Assembly: GCF_030534315.2 (NCBI RefSeq)
Contig: NZ_CP130558.2
Coordinates: 310,001 to 374,000, forward strand
DNA length: 64,000 bases
Source: Thermoanaerobacterium sp. CMT5567-10
Lineage (GTDB): Bacteria; Bacillota; Thermoanaerobacteria; Thermoanaerobacterales; Thermoanaerobacteraceae
Direction: 5' to 3'
Below, piece by piece: positions 55,255 to 64,000 of the stretch. The notes beneath the pieces were generated by a model, which saw only the letters and a list, made by a program, of their open reading frames with translations, was not told the origin of the DNA and searched no databases. Positions within the stretch are counted from its first letter, which is position 1. Every line of letters begins with the position of its first letter. The position numbers and the translations under genes were made by a program.

Positions 55255-56103
55255 TTATAAGATGCCTCCTAACTTGCATTCATGCTCATATTGTTCTAAC
55301 GCTTTCTTTTCCATATCTTTGTACATGGCCTGGCGCCTCATCGCCTCATCAAAGTCTACTTTAAGTCCATCAAAAGCAGGTCCATCTACGCAGGCAAATT
55401 TTGTTTCGCCATCAACTGTGACTCTACATCCTCCACACATTCCTGTTCCATCTATCATGATAGGATTCATACTGACCATCGTAGGTATGTTGTATTCTTT
55501 CGTGATTCTACATACCATCTTCATCATTATCAATGGTCCTATCGCTATTACTTCGTCGTATTTGTTGCCCTTTTCTATTAATTCTTTTAGCACATCAGTA
55601 ACAAAGCCTTTACGTCCTTTGCTTCCGTCATCTGTTGTTATATAGAGATTGTCGCTTACAGCCCTCATTTCATCTTCAAGTATGACGTACTCCGCACTTC
55701 TTCCTCCGATTATGCTATCTATTGATGCGCCATTTTTATTAAGCATTTTTACTTTAGGGTAAAGGGGTGCAACTCCAACTCCACCGCCAATGGCTAATAC
55801 TCTTTTTGTATCTTTAGAAAATTCTACAGGTGTTCCCAATGGTCCTACAAAATCATGCAATTTATCTCCAACATCTAATTTGCCCAGCTTTTTTGTACTC
55901 ATACCGACTTCCTGAAATATTATAGTGACCGTACCTTTTTCACTATCGTAATCAGCAATCGTCAAAGGGATGCGTTCACCTTTTTCATCGACTCTCACTA
56001 TGACAAATTGACCTGGTTTGGCCTTTTTTGCCATTAAAGGAGAATTTATAACCATCAATTTTACTGTCGGATTTAACTGCTTCTTCTCTAATATTTCATT
56101 CAT
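55255..56103 (-). CDS. nfnA: NfnA: NAD-binding/[2Fe-2S] subunit of bifurcating transhydrogenase
   Basis: PyrK-like FAD/NAD(H) oxidoreductase, 282 aa. FAD-binding ERIPLTIADYD, NAD-binding RVLAIGGGVGVAPLYPKVK, and a C-terminal [2Fe-2S] motif GTGMCGGCRVTVDGETKFAC. With NfnB it couples NADH and reduced ferredoxin oxidation to NADP+ reduction, supplying NADPH for biosynthesis and ethanol formation in such fermenters. GGAGGTG precedes the ATG. First gene of nfnA-nfnB, with its own promoter and a leader hairpin. Confidence 0.93.
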   Translation of the reverse strand: MNEILEKKQLNPTVKLMVINSPLMAKKAKPGQFVIVRVDEKGERIPLTIADYDSEKGTVTIIFQEVGMSTKKLGKLDVGDKLHDFVGPLGTPVEFSKDTKRVLAIGGGVGVAPLYPKVKMLNKNGASIDSIIGGRSAEYVILEDEMRAVSDNLYITTDDGSKGRKGFVTDVLKELIEKGNKYDEVIAIGPLIMMKMVCRITKEYNIPTMVSMNPIMIDGTGMCGGCRVTVDGETKFACVDGPAFDGLKVDFDEAMRRQAMYKDMEKKALEQYEHECKLGGIL

Positions 56104-56140
56104 TATATTTTTACACCTCCATAATATAGTGTAACAAAAT

Positions 56141-56165
56141 TATGTCTGGTTGTACACCAGACATA
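56141..56165. promoter_or_regulatory. Palindrome in the nfnAB leader
   Basis: 10-bp perfect arms TATGTCTGGT (56141-56150) and ACCAGACATA (56156-56165) around TGTAC. It lies ~20 bp downstream of the -10, between promoter and ribosome site: candidate operator or leader hairpin. Confidence 0.7.
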
Positions 56166-56184
56166 TATAATCCTCTCTAACAAT

Positions 56185-56213
56185 ATAGTATATATTTGTT
56201 TATTCATTGTCAA
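56185..56213 (-). promoter_or_regulatory. nfnAB promoter
   Basis: Minus strand TTGACA (56213-56208), 17-bp spacer, TACTAT (56190-56185). Confidence 0.8.
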
Positions 56214-56260
56214 ATGCTTTATAAGACTAATTAATATTCAAATCTTATAATCAAAACTTT

Positions 56261-57460
56261 TTAAAGGGATTCCACATAAATCTTTTCAATAACAGACTCT
56301 GTAGCCTCTATCGGTGCTATAGAAAGCAGTCCATCTAGAGAAGGTGTTGTTTTTGCAAGATTAACTAATGTCGGAATATCTTCTTTTGTAAATCCAAAAT
56401 CTGATAGCTTTTGAGTACATCCAACGTTAAAAAGCCATTCTTCAACTTTTTGAGATACATATTCTGCTTCAGAAGGCAAACCCTTCAAGCCAGGCACCAT
56501 AGGGCTATATACATCAGCTAAAATTTCTGCTGTAGCAGGATAAATTGCTTTTATCACTGCAGGCAATATTGCTCCAAGTCCAAGGCCATGAGCTATCTCA
56601 GGTTTTACAGCACTTAAAGGATGCTCTAAAGCATGAGTAAGGTGCAAAAGACCATTGTCAAAAGAAATACCAGCCAAAGCAGAGGCATACAACAAATAAT
56701 ACCTTGCTACAAGATTTAAAGGATCATTTACAGCAGCAGGAAGATAACGAACTATCAATCTTACTGTCTCTTTTGCAGTAAGAATGCTATAAGGTGATGC
56801 AGCAAGTGTTGTAGCAGCTTCTGTAATATGGTTTAATGCATCTACAGTAACTGCTATTGTCTGCTTTTTATCAAGCTTTGTCATAAGTGAAGGATCATCT
56901 ATTGAATACATAGGATACAGACAATCATAAGCAATAGCCGGTTTGTAATTTTTTTCTGGTATAGTGGCTACTGCAAATCTGTCTACTTCCGTGCCAGTAC
57001 CATGAGTAAGATTTATAGCTATGATAGGAACAGCTTCTTCAGGTATAAATTTCTGTTCATAAAGTTCTCTTGCATTTTTATCAGTATACTTCAAAAGCAC
57101 AGCTACACTTTTTGCAGTGTCTATTGGACTACCGCCGCCAATTCCCACAACTGCTTTTGCTCCAGATTCACGTCCGATTTTTGCTGCCTCATCAATCATG
57201 TCAACAGTAGGATTAGGACCAACCCTATCATAAAGTGAATATTTTAAATCAAGCTCATCCAGTACAGGTTTCACAACGTCCCAAGCACCGCTAGCTTTAT
57301 AAGATCCCTTTCCTGTTATAAAAATAACATTATCAATACCTTTATTTTTGAGAATTTCTAGAATATCTTTTATTTTTTGTATGCTTCCTATCCCAAAATA
57401 AGTCGTATTTTTACAGCGCAGCTCAAAAACTTTACTGGGATTTATTTTTGTTTCCCACAT
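56261..57460 (-). CDS. Iron-containing alcohol dehydrogenase
   Basis: Group III NAD(P)-dependent alcohol dehydrogenase, 399 aa. Nucleotide-binding VVGIGGGSPIDTAKSVAVL (~residue 100), NLTHGTGTEVDRFA, and iron ligands in VDALNHITEA, LTHALEHPLSA and EIAHGLGLGA (Asp/His x3). Likely reduces an aldehyde in fermentation; butanol-type and broad-substrate ADHs share these motifs, so the substrate is open. Strong promoter at 57504-57532. It lies upstream of nfnAB on the same strand but is separately transcribed. Confidence 0.9.
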   Translation of the reverse strand: MWETKINPSKVFELRCKNTTYFGIGSIQKIKDILEILKNKGIDNVIFITGKGSYKASGAWDVVKPVLDELDLKYSLYDRVGPNPTVDMIDEAAKIGRESGAKAVVGIGGGSPIDTAKSVAVLLKYTDKNARELYEQKFIPEEAVPIIAINLTHGTGTEVDRFAVATIPEKNYKPAIAYDCLYPMYSIDDPSLMTKLDKKQTIAVTVDALNHITEAATTLAASPYSILTAKETVRLIVRYLPAAVNDPLNLVARYYLLYASALAGISFDNGLLHLTHALEHPLSAVKPEIAHGLGLGAILPAVIKAIYPATAEILADVYSPMVPGLKGLPSEAEYVSQKVEEWLFNVGCTQKLSDFGFTKEDIPTLVNLAKTTPSLDGLLSIAPIEATESVIEKIYVESL

Positions 57461-57503
57461 CTTTATAACCTCCTATTTGTTAAATTTATGACATTCCATA
57501 TAT

Positions 57504-57532
57504 ATTATAATACTATCATATTGAATAGTCAA
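57504..57532 (-). promoter_or_regulatory. Alcohol dehydrogenase promoter
   Basis: Minus strand TTGACT (57532-57527), 17-bp spacer, TATAAT (57509-57504). Confidence 0.85.
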
Positions 57533-57607
57533 ATTCGGCATCATAATAAAAGTGTATATTTACAAGATAAATGTAAATATTGTCATTCGCTGAAATAAGT
57601 GTAATAC

Positions 57608-57638
57608 AAAAAGCATAGCGTAATTAGCTATTCTTTTT
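57608..57638 (-). terminator. Terminator of the ABC transporter operon
   Basis: Stem AAAAAGCATAGC/GCTATTCTTTTT with one mismatch, loop of 7, touching the solute-binding protein stop; T-run on the minus strand. Confidence 0.7.
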
Positions 57639-59020
57639 TATCTCTTTAGAGTTTTATTGTAATTATCAAGTGCACTATTGACACTCTTTTCTGCATCATC
57701 AAGGGCTTGTTTTGGTGTAGCTCGGTTATTTAAGACTTTTTCAATATTCTGTTCTATTATTTGCCTAGCTTCTGGAAATACTCCTATCAATGCTCCTTGT
57801 GTTGCTCTGTTTATTGGTGTTGAATGAAGCTGTTCAATAGCCGTTTCAAATTGCGGATACTTTTCAAGGTGCATCTTCATTTCAGGTAAATCATAAGCTT
57901 CCTTTGTTACAGGGAAATATCCTGTATTTTCATTCCAAAATACCTGTTCTTTGGAAGAAACCATAAATTTAATAAATTCCCATGCGGCTTTTTGGTATTC
58001 ATCTGATTTATTATTTAGTATCCATAATGAGGCACCACCTATTACTACTCCACCATCTTTATTATTATTTAGCGCAGGTAAATATGCTGTTCCGACTTCA
58101 AATTTATTTCCAACACCGTCTAATATTGATTTTAATGATGCTGTTGATTCTATTATCATTGCTGTGCGACCTGCAATAAAAGCATTTTTTGTATCATCTG
58201 TTTTCCTTCCAAAATTACCTGCGATACCTTCATCAACGAGTTTTTTCCACCAGTTGATAATATTTAATCCAGCATCATTATTAAATGCTACATCTGTTGC
58301 TGCTCTATCTCTGCCATTACCATTGTTTGCATATAATGCACCTTGTTTTGCCATAAATTGTTCAAAGAACCAACCGTATATTGCCATTGAATATCCATAC
58401 TGTGTAACTTTGCCTGATGTATCTTTTTTCAAAAGTTTCTTTCCGTATTCCTCTATTTCCTTGAAATTCTTAGGAGGTTTATTAGGGTCTAGTCCGGCTT
58501 CTTTAAATGCATTTTTATTGTAATACAATATTGGCGTTGATGAATTAAATGGCATTGAATATAATTTATTATCAACTGTATAGTATTTTAAAAGATTTGG
58601 CTCAAGTTTAGATGTATCAAATTTGTCCTCGTCAATAAACTTCTGTACAGGTGTTGCCCATTTACTGTCAATCATAAATTTCGTACCTATATCATATACC
58701 TGCATAATATCTGGACCTGCTTTTGACTGCTCAGATGTCTTCAATTTGTTTAATGCATCATCATATGTTCCTTGATACTGTGCCGTAACTTTGATATTTG
58801 GGTGTGATTGATTAAAGTCCTCCACCATCTTATTTATTGCTTCTCCGCCTTTACCACCCATTGCATGCCAGAATGTAAGCTCTATAACTTTGTTTTCGTT
58901 TGGCTTTGTATTAGATGTTGTTGCCTGTTTTGTACCATTTGAACATGCTGTCGCTGATAATAATACACTTCCAATTAATACAATAGATAAAATTCTCTTA
59001 AGCTTTTTCATTTTTTTCAT
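57638..59020 (-). CDS. ABC transporter solute-binding lipoprotein (UgpB-like)
   Basis: Extracellular family-1 binding protein anchored by lipid. 460 aa. Signal peptide with lipobox ending in LSATAC (Cys ~26), then the mature domain beginning LTFWHAMGGKGGEAINKMVE. ADIMQVYDIG-like segment (PDIMQVYDIGTKFMID) and NSSTPILYYNKNAFKEAG are typical of glycerol-3-phosphate and related sugar binders. Last gene of the operon glpP-permease-permease-SBP. Glycerol-3-phosphate or its diesters are the likely ligands because of GlpP (inference). Confidence 0.88.
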   Translation of the reverse strand: MKKMKKLKRILSIVLIGSVLLSATACSNGTKQATTSNTKPNENKVIELTFWHAMGGKGGEAINKMVEDFNQSHPNIKVTAQYQGTYDDALNKLKTSEQSKAGPDIMQVYDIGTKFMIDSKWATPVQKFIDEDKFDTSKLEPNLLKYYTVDNKLYSMPFNSSTPILYYNKNAFKEAGLDPNKPPKNFKEIEEYGKKLLKKDTSGKVTQYGYSMAIYGWFFEQFMAKQGALYANNGNGRDRAATDVAFNNDAGLNIINWWKKLVDEGIAGNFGRKTDDTKNAFIAGRTAMIIESTASLKSILDGVGNKFEVGTAYLPALNNNKDGGVVIGGASLWILNNKSDEYQKAAWEFIKFMVSSKEQVFWNENTGYFPVTKEAYDLPEMKMHLEKYPQFETAIEQLHSTPINRATQGALIGVFPEARQIIEQNIEKVLNNRATPKQALDDAEKSVNSALDNYNKTLKR

Positions 59021-59035
59021 CCTTTCTTTTAATAT

Positions 59036-59869
59036 TTAACCTTTCAATGCTCCGGCATTTAAGCCCTCTATAAGCTGCTTTTGTCCAAATATAAATGTTA
59101 TAATTGATGGAAGTAAGATCATGATTACGCCTGCCATAATAAGTCCAAATGATTGTGAATCAGACCACTGAAGCATGCTTATACCTATCTGTACTGTCCT
59201 CATGTTGTCTGTATTAGTTATTAATAGGGGCCACATGTACTGATTCCATGTCATCAAAAAAGAATATACAGCTAAAGATCCGATTGCCGGCCTTGAAAGG
59301 GGCATTACCACTTTTATCAAAAATTCAAATCTTTTGCAGCCATCAAGCTGCGCTGCCTCATAATAATCCTTCGGTATAGTTAAATAAAACTGCCTTAATA
59401 AAAATATTCCTAATGCTGAGCTTAAATATGGTATAATAAGCCCGGCATATGTATTTAACCAGTTTAATTGCCGTATAGTAAGGTAATTTGCTATTATTAT
59501 AGCCTCACCGGGAATCATCATAGTTGATAGAAATACTGCAAAAATTATATTCTTCCCTTTAAACTCGTAAAATGCAAATGCATATGCTGCAAGGCTGGAT
59601 GTCAATATCTGCCCTATTGTGACAATTGCCGAAACTATAAAGCTATTTAGTATAAATCTTAGTATTGGAACAGAATTAAGGGCCTCAATGTAATTTCCCA
59701 AATACAGTGAATGTGGTATTAATTTTGGAGGATATTGAAATGCCTCACTGGCAGGCATCAAACTTATTGACAAAGCATATATAATAGGGAAAATCACGAT
59801 AATTGCTAAAATAATATTAACTAAATAAAGTGAAAATCTCCTTACTAACCACTTCATATAATCTGTCAT
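59036..59869 (-). CDS. ABC transporter permease, MalG/UgpE type
   Basis: Inner-membrane permease subunit, 277 aa, six TM helices (first ~12-32). The EAA coupling loop is DYYEAAQLDGCKRFEFLIKV (~residues 168-187). Overlaps the upstream permease stop by 4 nt and precedes the binding protein by 16 nt. No ATP-binding subunit is in the operon, so a shared MsmK/UgpC-type ATPase elsewhere must energise it. Confidence 0.9.
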   Translation of the reverse strand: MTDYMKWLVRRFSLYLVNIILAIIVIFPIIYALSISLMPASEAFQYPPKLIPHSLYLGNYIEALNSVPILRFILNSFIVSAIVTIGQILTSSLAAYAFAFYEFKGKNIIFAVFLSTMMIPGEAIIIANYLTIRQLNWLNTYAGLIIPYLSSALGIFLLRQFYLTIPKDYYEAAQLDGCKRFEFLIKVVMPLSRPAIGSLAVYSFLMTWNQYMWPLLITNTDNMRTVQIGISMLQWSDSQSFGLIMAGVIMILLPSIITFIFGQKQLIEGLNAGALKG

Positions 59870-60807
59870 TTGTAGAACACCTTCTTTTCACCAGATATAA
59901 ATTGCAACAATGTAAATATTAAAAGCAATATAAAAAGAATTATCGACTCTGCCGATGCATTGCCAAATCTGAAATTAAAGAATGCATCCCTATATATTGA
60001 ATAAACCATAACATTTGTAGAATTAACAGGGCCACCTTGTGTCATAATATTGATCACGCAAAATTCTTGAAAAGCATTTATTATATTAATAACAAGAAGA
60101 AAAAATAGTGTTGGTGAAAGCATCGGTATGGTTATTTTAATCTGCTGTACAATAATATTTGCCCCATCTATCTCGGCACTTTCATAAAGTTCTCTTGATA
60201 TATCTTGCAGTCCTCCAAGCATAAATACAAAGTTGATGCCTATACTTAGCCATACATTTACTATTGATACAGAGACCATGCCGTAATTTGCATCTGTAAG
60301 CCATCCAATTCCATGAATGCCAAAAAAACTAAGTATGTAATTAATAAATCCTATACTGGGATTAAATAAAAGCATCCATATGACTGCAGCCGATGCTGAT
60401 GATATTGCAATTGGCAATGCATATAATGTCCTAAATACTCCAATACCTTTAAGTTTTGCATTAGCAAAGACTGACAGAATAAATGCAATAATCATTTCAA
60501 AAGGTACTGTCATAACCACAAATTTCAATGTTAAATAAATACTATTTAAGTAATCAGTTGATTTAAACATATCTATGTAATTTTTTAACCCAACAAATTG
60601 GCTCAAATAACCTTGTGGATCCGTTAAAAATAAGCTGATATAAATAGTTTTTAAGAATGGATAAAATACAAATACTGCGAAAATTATAGTAGACGGAAAA
60701 AGATATAGATATGGTTCAATATTATTTTTAAATCTTATAACATTACCTTTTATTTGGCTATCATCTAAAGTTTTTCCATGTTTTATAATTATTTCTGATT
60801 TTTCCAC
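59866..60807 (-). CDS. ABC transporter permease, MalF/UgpA type
   Basis: 313 aa from the GTG at 60807, which follows GAGGAGGTGTCACA; the frame extends to 60849 inside glpP. Six TM helices beginning at ~residue 38 (YLYLFPSTIIFAVFVFYPFL). EAA loop ELYESAEIDGANIIVQQIKI (~205-224). Pairs with the UgpE-type permease (4-nt overlap) and overlaps the glpP 3' end by 19 nt. Confidence 0.9.
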   Translation of the reverse strand: MEKSEIIIKHGKTLDDSQIKGNVIRFKNNIEPYLYLFPSTIIFAVFVFYPFLKTIYISLFLTDPQGYLSQFVGLKNYIDMFKSTDYLNSIYLTLKFVVMTVPFEMIIAFILSVFANAKLKGIGVFRTLYALPIAISSASAAVIWMLLFNPSIGFINYILSFFGIHGIGWLTDANYGMVSVSIVNVWLSIGINFVFMLGGLQDISRELYESAEIDGANIIVQQIKITIPMLSPTLFFLLVINIINAFQEFCVINIMTQGGPVNSTNVMVYSIYRDAFFNFRFGNASAESIILFILLLIFTLLQFISGEKKVFYK

Positions 60808-61406
60808 TGTGACACCTCCTCTAACATTTTTGATATATTTATGTCCCACAATTTTGGATCACCTGTTGATACTGCGATTGCACCGCTTAATAATGCATTT
60901 ATCATGTGTTCACTTGTTTTAATTAATCCACCACTTATTACTAGTTCTTTTGCATTTTTAGTAAATTCATAAATTACATCAGGCATCAAAGCTGGCATAA
61001 GTTCGATAAAATCAGGCCGTACTTCTTTAGAAATTTCTATCGTCTTTTTTAGCGCATCTGTATCTATCATGAAACACCTCTGAATTGTCAATATATCGAA
61101 TTTCTTTGCAATCTTTATTAGATTATTTTTAGTTGTAATTACTCCATCTGGCTTTACATAATTTGCAACAAATTCTAGTCCTTCTTTATCAAAGCTTATA
61201 CCACCAATTTTTTCTAGGTGAACAAAGACAAACATATCATGAGATCTATAAAAGTCTACATATCTTTTTATAACGCCGATATTTCCAGTAAGTAAAAACA
61301 CACCGCTTAAGTTTTTATTAATCGCCTTTTCAATATGCTTTTCTTCTTTGATAGCAGCAATCAATTTATTGGATTTTAGCCTTTCTATAAATTCATCTTT
61401 TTTCAA
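60789..61406 (-). CDS. glpP: Glycerol-3-phosphate-responsive antiterminator GlpP
   Basis: RNA-binding regulator that, with glycerol-3-phosphate, prevents termination in leaders of glp genes. 205 aa TIM-barrel-like protein: SGVFLLTGNIGVIKRYVDFY, VFVHLEKIGGISFDKEG, PDGVITTKNNLIKIAKKFDI, FIELMPALMP and VISGGLIKTSEHMINALLSG. The TTG start at 61406 has AGGAGGTGAGATA upstream. It heads the transporter operon, and a terminator lies in its own leader, so the operon is probably self-controlled. Confidence 0.92.
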   Translation of the reverse strand: MKKDEFIERLKSNKLIAAIKEEKHIEKAINKNLSGVFLLTGNIGVIKRYVDFYRSHDMFVFVHLEKIGGISFDKEGLEFVANYVKPDGVITTKNNLIKIAKKFDILTIQRCFMIDTDALKKTIEISKEVRPDFIELMPALMPDVIYEFTKNAKELVISGGLIKTSEHMINALLSGAIAVSTGDPKLWDINISKMLEEVSQWKNQK

Positions 61407-61512
61407 TATCTCACCTCCTACATCTTAAACAGTGATTTTACAATTGCTAAATAGTAATTTTGTCGATGGCAGTTATAAAAATATAATATGTATGAATGAC
61501 GTGTATAGCATC

Positions 61513-61578
61513 AAAAAAAGAAACCTAATAAGATTAACAATTTATTTATGAAATTGTTAATCACATTAACGGTTTCTC
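61513..61578 (-). promoter_or_regulatory. Leader terminator, candidate GlpP antitermination target
   Basis: Inner 12-bp perfect stem (61532-61543 with 61551-61562) and outer AGAAACC/GGTTTCT (61519-61525 with 61571-61577), followed by a seven-U run on the minus strand. It lies between promoter and glpP, ~107 nt before the start. A GGAGATGAAGAG segment precedes the stem. Confidence 0.78.
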
Positions 61579-61601
61579 TTCATCTCCAACCAGAAAATTT
61601 A

Positions 61602-61629
61602 TATATACTTGTCATTTTTAATATTACAA
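61602..61629 (-). promoter_or_regulatory. glpP operon promoter
   Basis: Minus strand TTGTAA (61629-61624), 16-bp spacer, TATATA (61607-61602), just upstream of the leader terminator. Confidence 0.55.
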
Positions 61630-61670
61630 GATAAATGTTATGTTGATATTAAGTACATGTTACATTTATG

Positions 61671-62096
61671 TTAATTTTTAAAGATTTCTTCAAGTAGTTC
61701 AATATTAAACCCTGCATCTATATAACCCTGTTTTATAATATTGTAATATCTCTTACTAGGTCTTCCTATATCATTTCCCGGGTTCATTATATAAACCATT
61801 GCTTTTATTGGCTCATCTTCACATATGGCTTCTACAATTTCTTTGTGATAGAGATTCGGATAATCTTCATACATATCTAAAGCATCTTCGTCTGATTTTT
61901 CTATTTCCCATAAAAGAGCAGGAACTTCACTATTATCTGACGGCTCAATAGTAGCAAAGGCATTTTTATCTTTACCCCTAAATACAAGTTTCCAGTTTTT
62001 AATGATTGCCGGACCTATTAATTTTGCCTTAGGGCATCTTTTTAACATTTGCGTAAAGTTCATATTGCTTCCATATGCCAAATATAGTTTACCCAT
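61671..62096 (-). CDS. Gamma-glutamylcyclotransferase-like (AIG2) protein
   Basis: 141 aa from the ATG at 62096 with AAAGGAGGCCATCTT upstream (the frame opens at 62114). GGCT fold: LYLAYGSNMNFTQMLKRCPK at the N-terminus, the substrate loop YGSN, and the catalytic Glu in MYEDYPNLYHKEIV. ALLWEI matches the barrel strand. Family members release 5-oxoproline from gamma-glutamyl compounds; the bacterial substrate is unknown. Monocistronic, downstream of gltX. Confidence 0.85.
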   Translation of the reverse strand: MGKLYLAYGSNMNFTQMLKRCPKAKLIGPAIIKNWKLVFRGKDKNAFATIEPSDNSEVPALLWEIEKSDEDALDMYEDYPNLYHKEIVEAICEDEPIKAMVYIMNPGNDIGRPSKRYYNIIKQGYIDAGFNIELLEEIFKN

Positions 62097-62170
62097 AAGA
62101 TGGCCTCCTTTCAAATTACTAAATTAATATCATAAAAAGTTAACCATAAAAATTATATTTAAACTTAAAA

Positions 62171-62199
62171 AAATAAGAGAACACAATGTTCCCTTATTT
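62171..62199 (-). terminator. gltX terminator
   Basis: Stem AAATAAGAGAAC/GTTCCCTTATTT with one mismatch and 5-nt loop, overlapping the gltX stop, with a U-run on the minus strand. Confidence 0.75.
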
Positions 62200-63636
62200 T
62201 CCTTTAATATTTTCAATGTACTTTATAGCTTTTTCTATCCTTTCTATCGTCTTTTCCTTGCCTAATAACTCCATTATATCAAATAAGCCCGGGCCAAATG
62301 TTCTTCCTGATATAGCAAGCCTCGTTGGGTGAAACAAATCTCCGCTTTTTATATCCAATTTTTCTATTAAATCTCGGTATGCTTTCTCAGTCTCAACTAA
62401 ATTAAAATCATCTACTTTGTCTAATACTTCAATGGCTTCCTTAAGTATATTATCAACACCATCTTTTTCAAAATATTTTTTTACACCCTTCTCATCATAA
62501 TCAAACTCATCATTAAAATAATAAGACATCGCATCGGCGATTTCATTTAAAGTTTTTTCTCTTTCTCTTACAGCACTCACAATCTTTTTAATATAATCGT
62601 AATCATAGTTATCGCCTATTAAACCTTTATTAATCAAAAACGGTATGACTTCTTTTGTCAATCTATCGATATCGCAGTTCCTTATATAAATGCCATTTAA
62701 CCAAGTCAGCTTCTTCGTATCATATATTGCAGGATTTTTAGATACTCTATCTAAAGTAAATTCACTTATGCTTTTTTCAGTCGTAAATACTTCCTCACCA
62801 TCAGAGGGAATCCATCCAAGTAACGTTATATAATTTATGATTGCCTCTGGAAGATAACCTAGGTCCCTAAATTCCTGTACTGATGTAGCCCCATGCCTTT
62901 TGCTGAGTTTGCTTCTATCAGGTGCTAATATCATAGAAACATGTGCAAAGTTTGGCTTTTCAAATCCTAATGCCTCATATATAAGAATCTGTTTAGGCGT
63001 ATTGGATAGGTGCTCTTCCCCTCTTATTATGTGGCTTATCTTAAGATCATAGTCATCAATCACAGTTGCAAAGTTATAAGTTGGCATATTGTCAGATTTC
63101 ATTATAATAAAATCATCAAACGTTGAATTGTCAAATTCAACATCACCTCTTATTATGTCATGTACGATTGTTTTCCCTTCTTTCGGCACCTTAAGTCTTA
63201 TAACATATTTCTTGCCTTCATCCATATATCTTTTTACTTCATCAGCCGATAAATTTCGACATTCCCCGGTATACATAGGAGGTTTGCCTGCTTTTTGCGC
63301 TTCTTTTCTCATTTCATCAAGTTCTTCTTTTGTACAAAAACAATAATAGGCTTTACCTTCTTTTACTAACTTATCTGCATAATTTTTATATAAATCTAAC
63401 CTTTTAGACTGATATATAGGTCCTTCATCCCAATCAATTCCCAACCACTTTAGTCCATCTACTATAGCTTTCATAGAATCTCCTGTTGAACGCTCTAAAT
63501 CTGTATCATCAACTCTTAAAATCATTTTACCATTGTTATGCCTTGCAAAAAGCCAATTAAATAGTGCAGTCCTTGCACCACCAATATGTAAATTGCCTGT
63601 AGGACTTGGTGCAAACCTTACTCTAATATCCCTCAT
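62194..63636 (-). CDS. gltX: Glutamate--tRNA ligase
   Basis: Class I aminoacyl-tRNA synthetase charging tRNA-Glu (and often tRNA-Gln in Firmicutes, followed by amidotransfer). 480 aa. [20 protein letters not shown] (HIGH motif), [11 protein letters not shown], the zinc-less [11 protein letters not shown] region, [13 protein letters not shown] (KMSKS-like KLSKR), and a helical anticodon-binding C-terminus. Starts ATG at 63636. Divergent from the pgpA-like gene. No T-box leader. Confidence 0.96.
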   Translation of the reverse strand: MRDIRVRFAPSPTGNLHIGGARTALFNWLFARHNNGKMILRVDDTDLERSTGDSMKAIVDGLKWLGIDWDEGPIYQSKRLDLYKNYADKLVKEGKAYYCFCTKEELDEMRKEAQKAGKPPMYTGECRNLSADEVKRYMDEGKKYVIRLKVPKEGKTIVHDIIRGDVEFDNSTFDDFIIMKSDNMPTYNFATVIDDYDLKISHIIRGEEHLSNTPKQILIYEALGFEKPNFAHVSMILAPDRSKLSKRHGATSVQEFRDLGYLPEAIINYITLLGWIPSDGEEVFTTEKSISEFTLDRVSKNPAIYDTKKLTWLNGIYIRNCDIDRLTKEVIPFLINKGLIGDNYDYDYIKKIVSAVREREKTLNEIADAMSYYFNDEFDYDEKGVKKYFEKDGVDNILKEAIEVLDKVDDFNLVETEKAYRDLIEKLDIKSGDLFHPTRLAISGRTFGPGLFDIMELLGKEKTIERIEKAIKYIENIKGK

Positions 63637-63765
63637 ATAAACATCCCTTTCAACTGTCTATTGGATTTTAAACTAATTTAGATTATACTGTAATATATAA
63701 TATTTTTCAACAATCCATCATATTATATGGTTATATGCCAAATTTTTAATATTAGGAGGTACGTC

Positions 63766-64000
63766 ATGAAGGATATCATAGTAAATTTGCTTAAAGAACG
63801 AGGAGTTACCATTGAAGATATGGCAGATCTTGTCTTAGAACTCCAAAAGAAATATTATGATTTGACAAGAGAAGAAGCAATAGAAAGCTTAAATTCTGTT
63901 CTAGATAAAAGAGAAGTTCAAAATGCTGTTTTAACAGGTATAACCCTTGATAAACTGGCAGAAAAAAACATGCTTGAGGAACCTTTGCTTTCAATCCTTA
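63766..64000 (+). CDS. PgpA/YutG-like phosphatidylglycerophosphatase family (partial)
   Basis: Runs off the right edge after 78 codons. The sequence MKDIIVNLLKERGVTIEDMA, DLVLELQKKYYDLTREEAIE and KREVQNAVLTGITLDKLAEK matches the Firmicute PgpA-like (YutG) family, thought to dephosphorylate phosphatidylglycerophosphate or a related lipid. TTAGGAGG is 7 nt before the ATG. Only the N-terminal part is visible, so catalytic residues further on cannot be checked. Confidence 0.8.
   Translation, partial: MKDIIVNLLKERGVTIEDMADLVLELQKKYYDLTREEAIESLNSVLDKREVQNAVLTGITLDKLAEKNMLEEPLLSIL

Overview
The window is AT-rich chromosomal DNA from an anaerobic, endospore-forming low-GC Firmicute. Sporulation and germination genes (yqfC, yqfD, cwlD, spoIIP, gpr, a Spo0E-like phosphatase), a CIRCE/HrcA heat-shock operon, a bifurcating NfnAB transhydrogenase and an iron-containing alcohol dehydrogenase fit a saccharolytic Clostridia member. 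From gene order and protein flavour a Thermoanaerobacterium-like organism is my best inference; no rRNA is present to confirm it.

Layout. Positions 1-34 kb are a dense, mostly minus-strand housekeeping block: lepA-hemW-hrcA-grpE-dnaK-dnaJ-prmA-rsmE-mtaB-hinT, an IS1634-like element with a 51-bp target duplication, then rpsU-yqeY (yqeY is broken), then yqfC-yqfD-phoH-pgpH-ybeY-dgkA/PAP2-era-deoC. Upstream of lepA lie a GT4 glycosyltransferase and a large membrane protein with an apparently inactive alkaline-phosphatase fold. cwlD and rpsT are isolated plus-strand genes. spoIIP-gpr-yvlD and holA-comEC-MBL-HAD follow.

34-40 kb holds an ECF transporter S component, a short frameshifted membrane-peptide gene with a near-perfect promoter, a P-type cation ATPase under a yybP-ykoY (Mn2+) riboswitch, Spo0E-like, AlaX and IlvE genes. 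An IS200 copy abuts the ilvE promoter. 40.8-46.4 kb has ferredoxin, an epimerase-like gene, decayed HU, IS21 and IS1182-type remnants, and sufS-sufU.

46.4-53.3 kb is a gene graveyard: broken TatD-like hydrolase, IS110, sulfite-reductase-like, IS30, group II intron, sensor-kinase, malic enzyme/permease and ABC-exporter fragments. It ends at a tRNA-Gln(CUG)/tRNA-Glu(CUC) pair.

53.8-64 kb returns to intact genes: nfnA-nfnB, an iron alcohol dehydrogenase, a GlpP-controlled ABC sugar/glycerol-phosphate importer lacking its own ATPase, a GGCT-like protein, gltX and a partial pgpA. I found no CRISPR array, prophage or clear new defence system. The most notable items are the long IS1634 duplication, the Mn-riboswitch ATPase, the degenerate-phosphatase/GT4 locus, the short-peptide/nested-hairpin locus, the nfn leader palindrome and the graveyard junctions.
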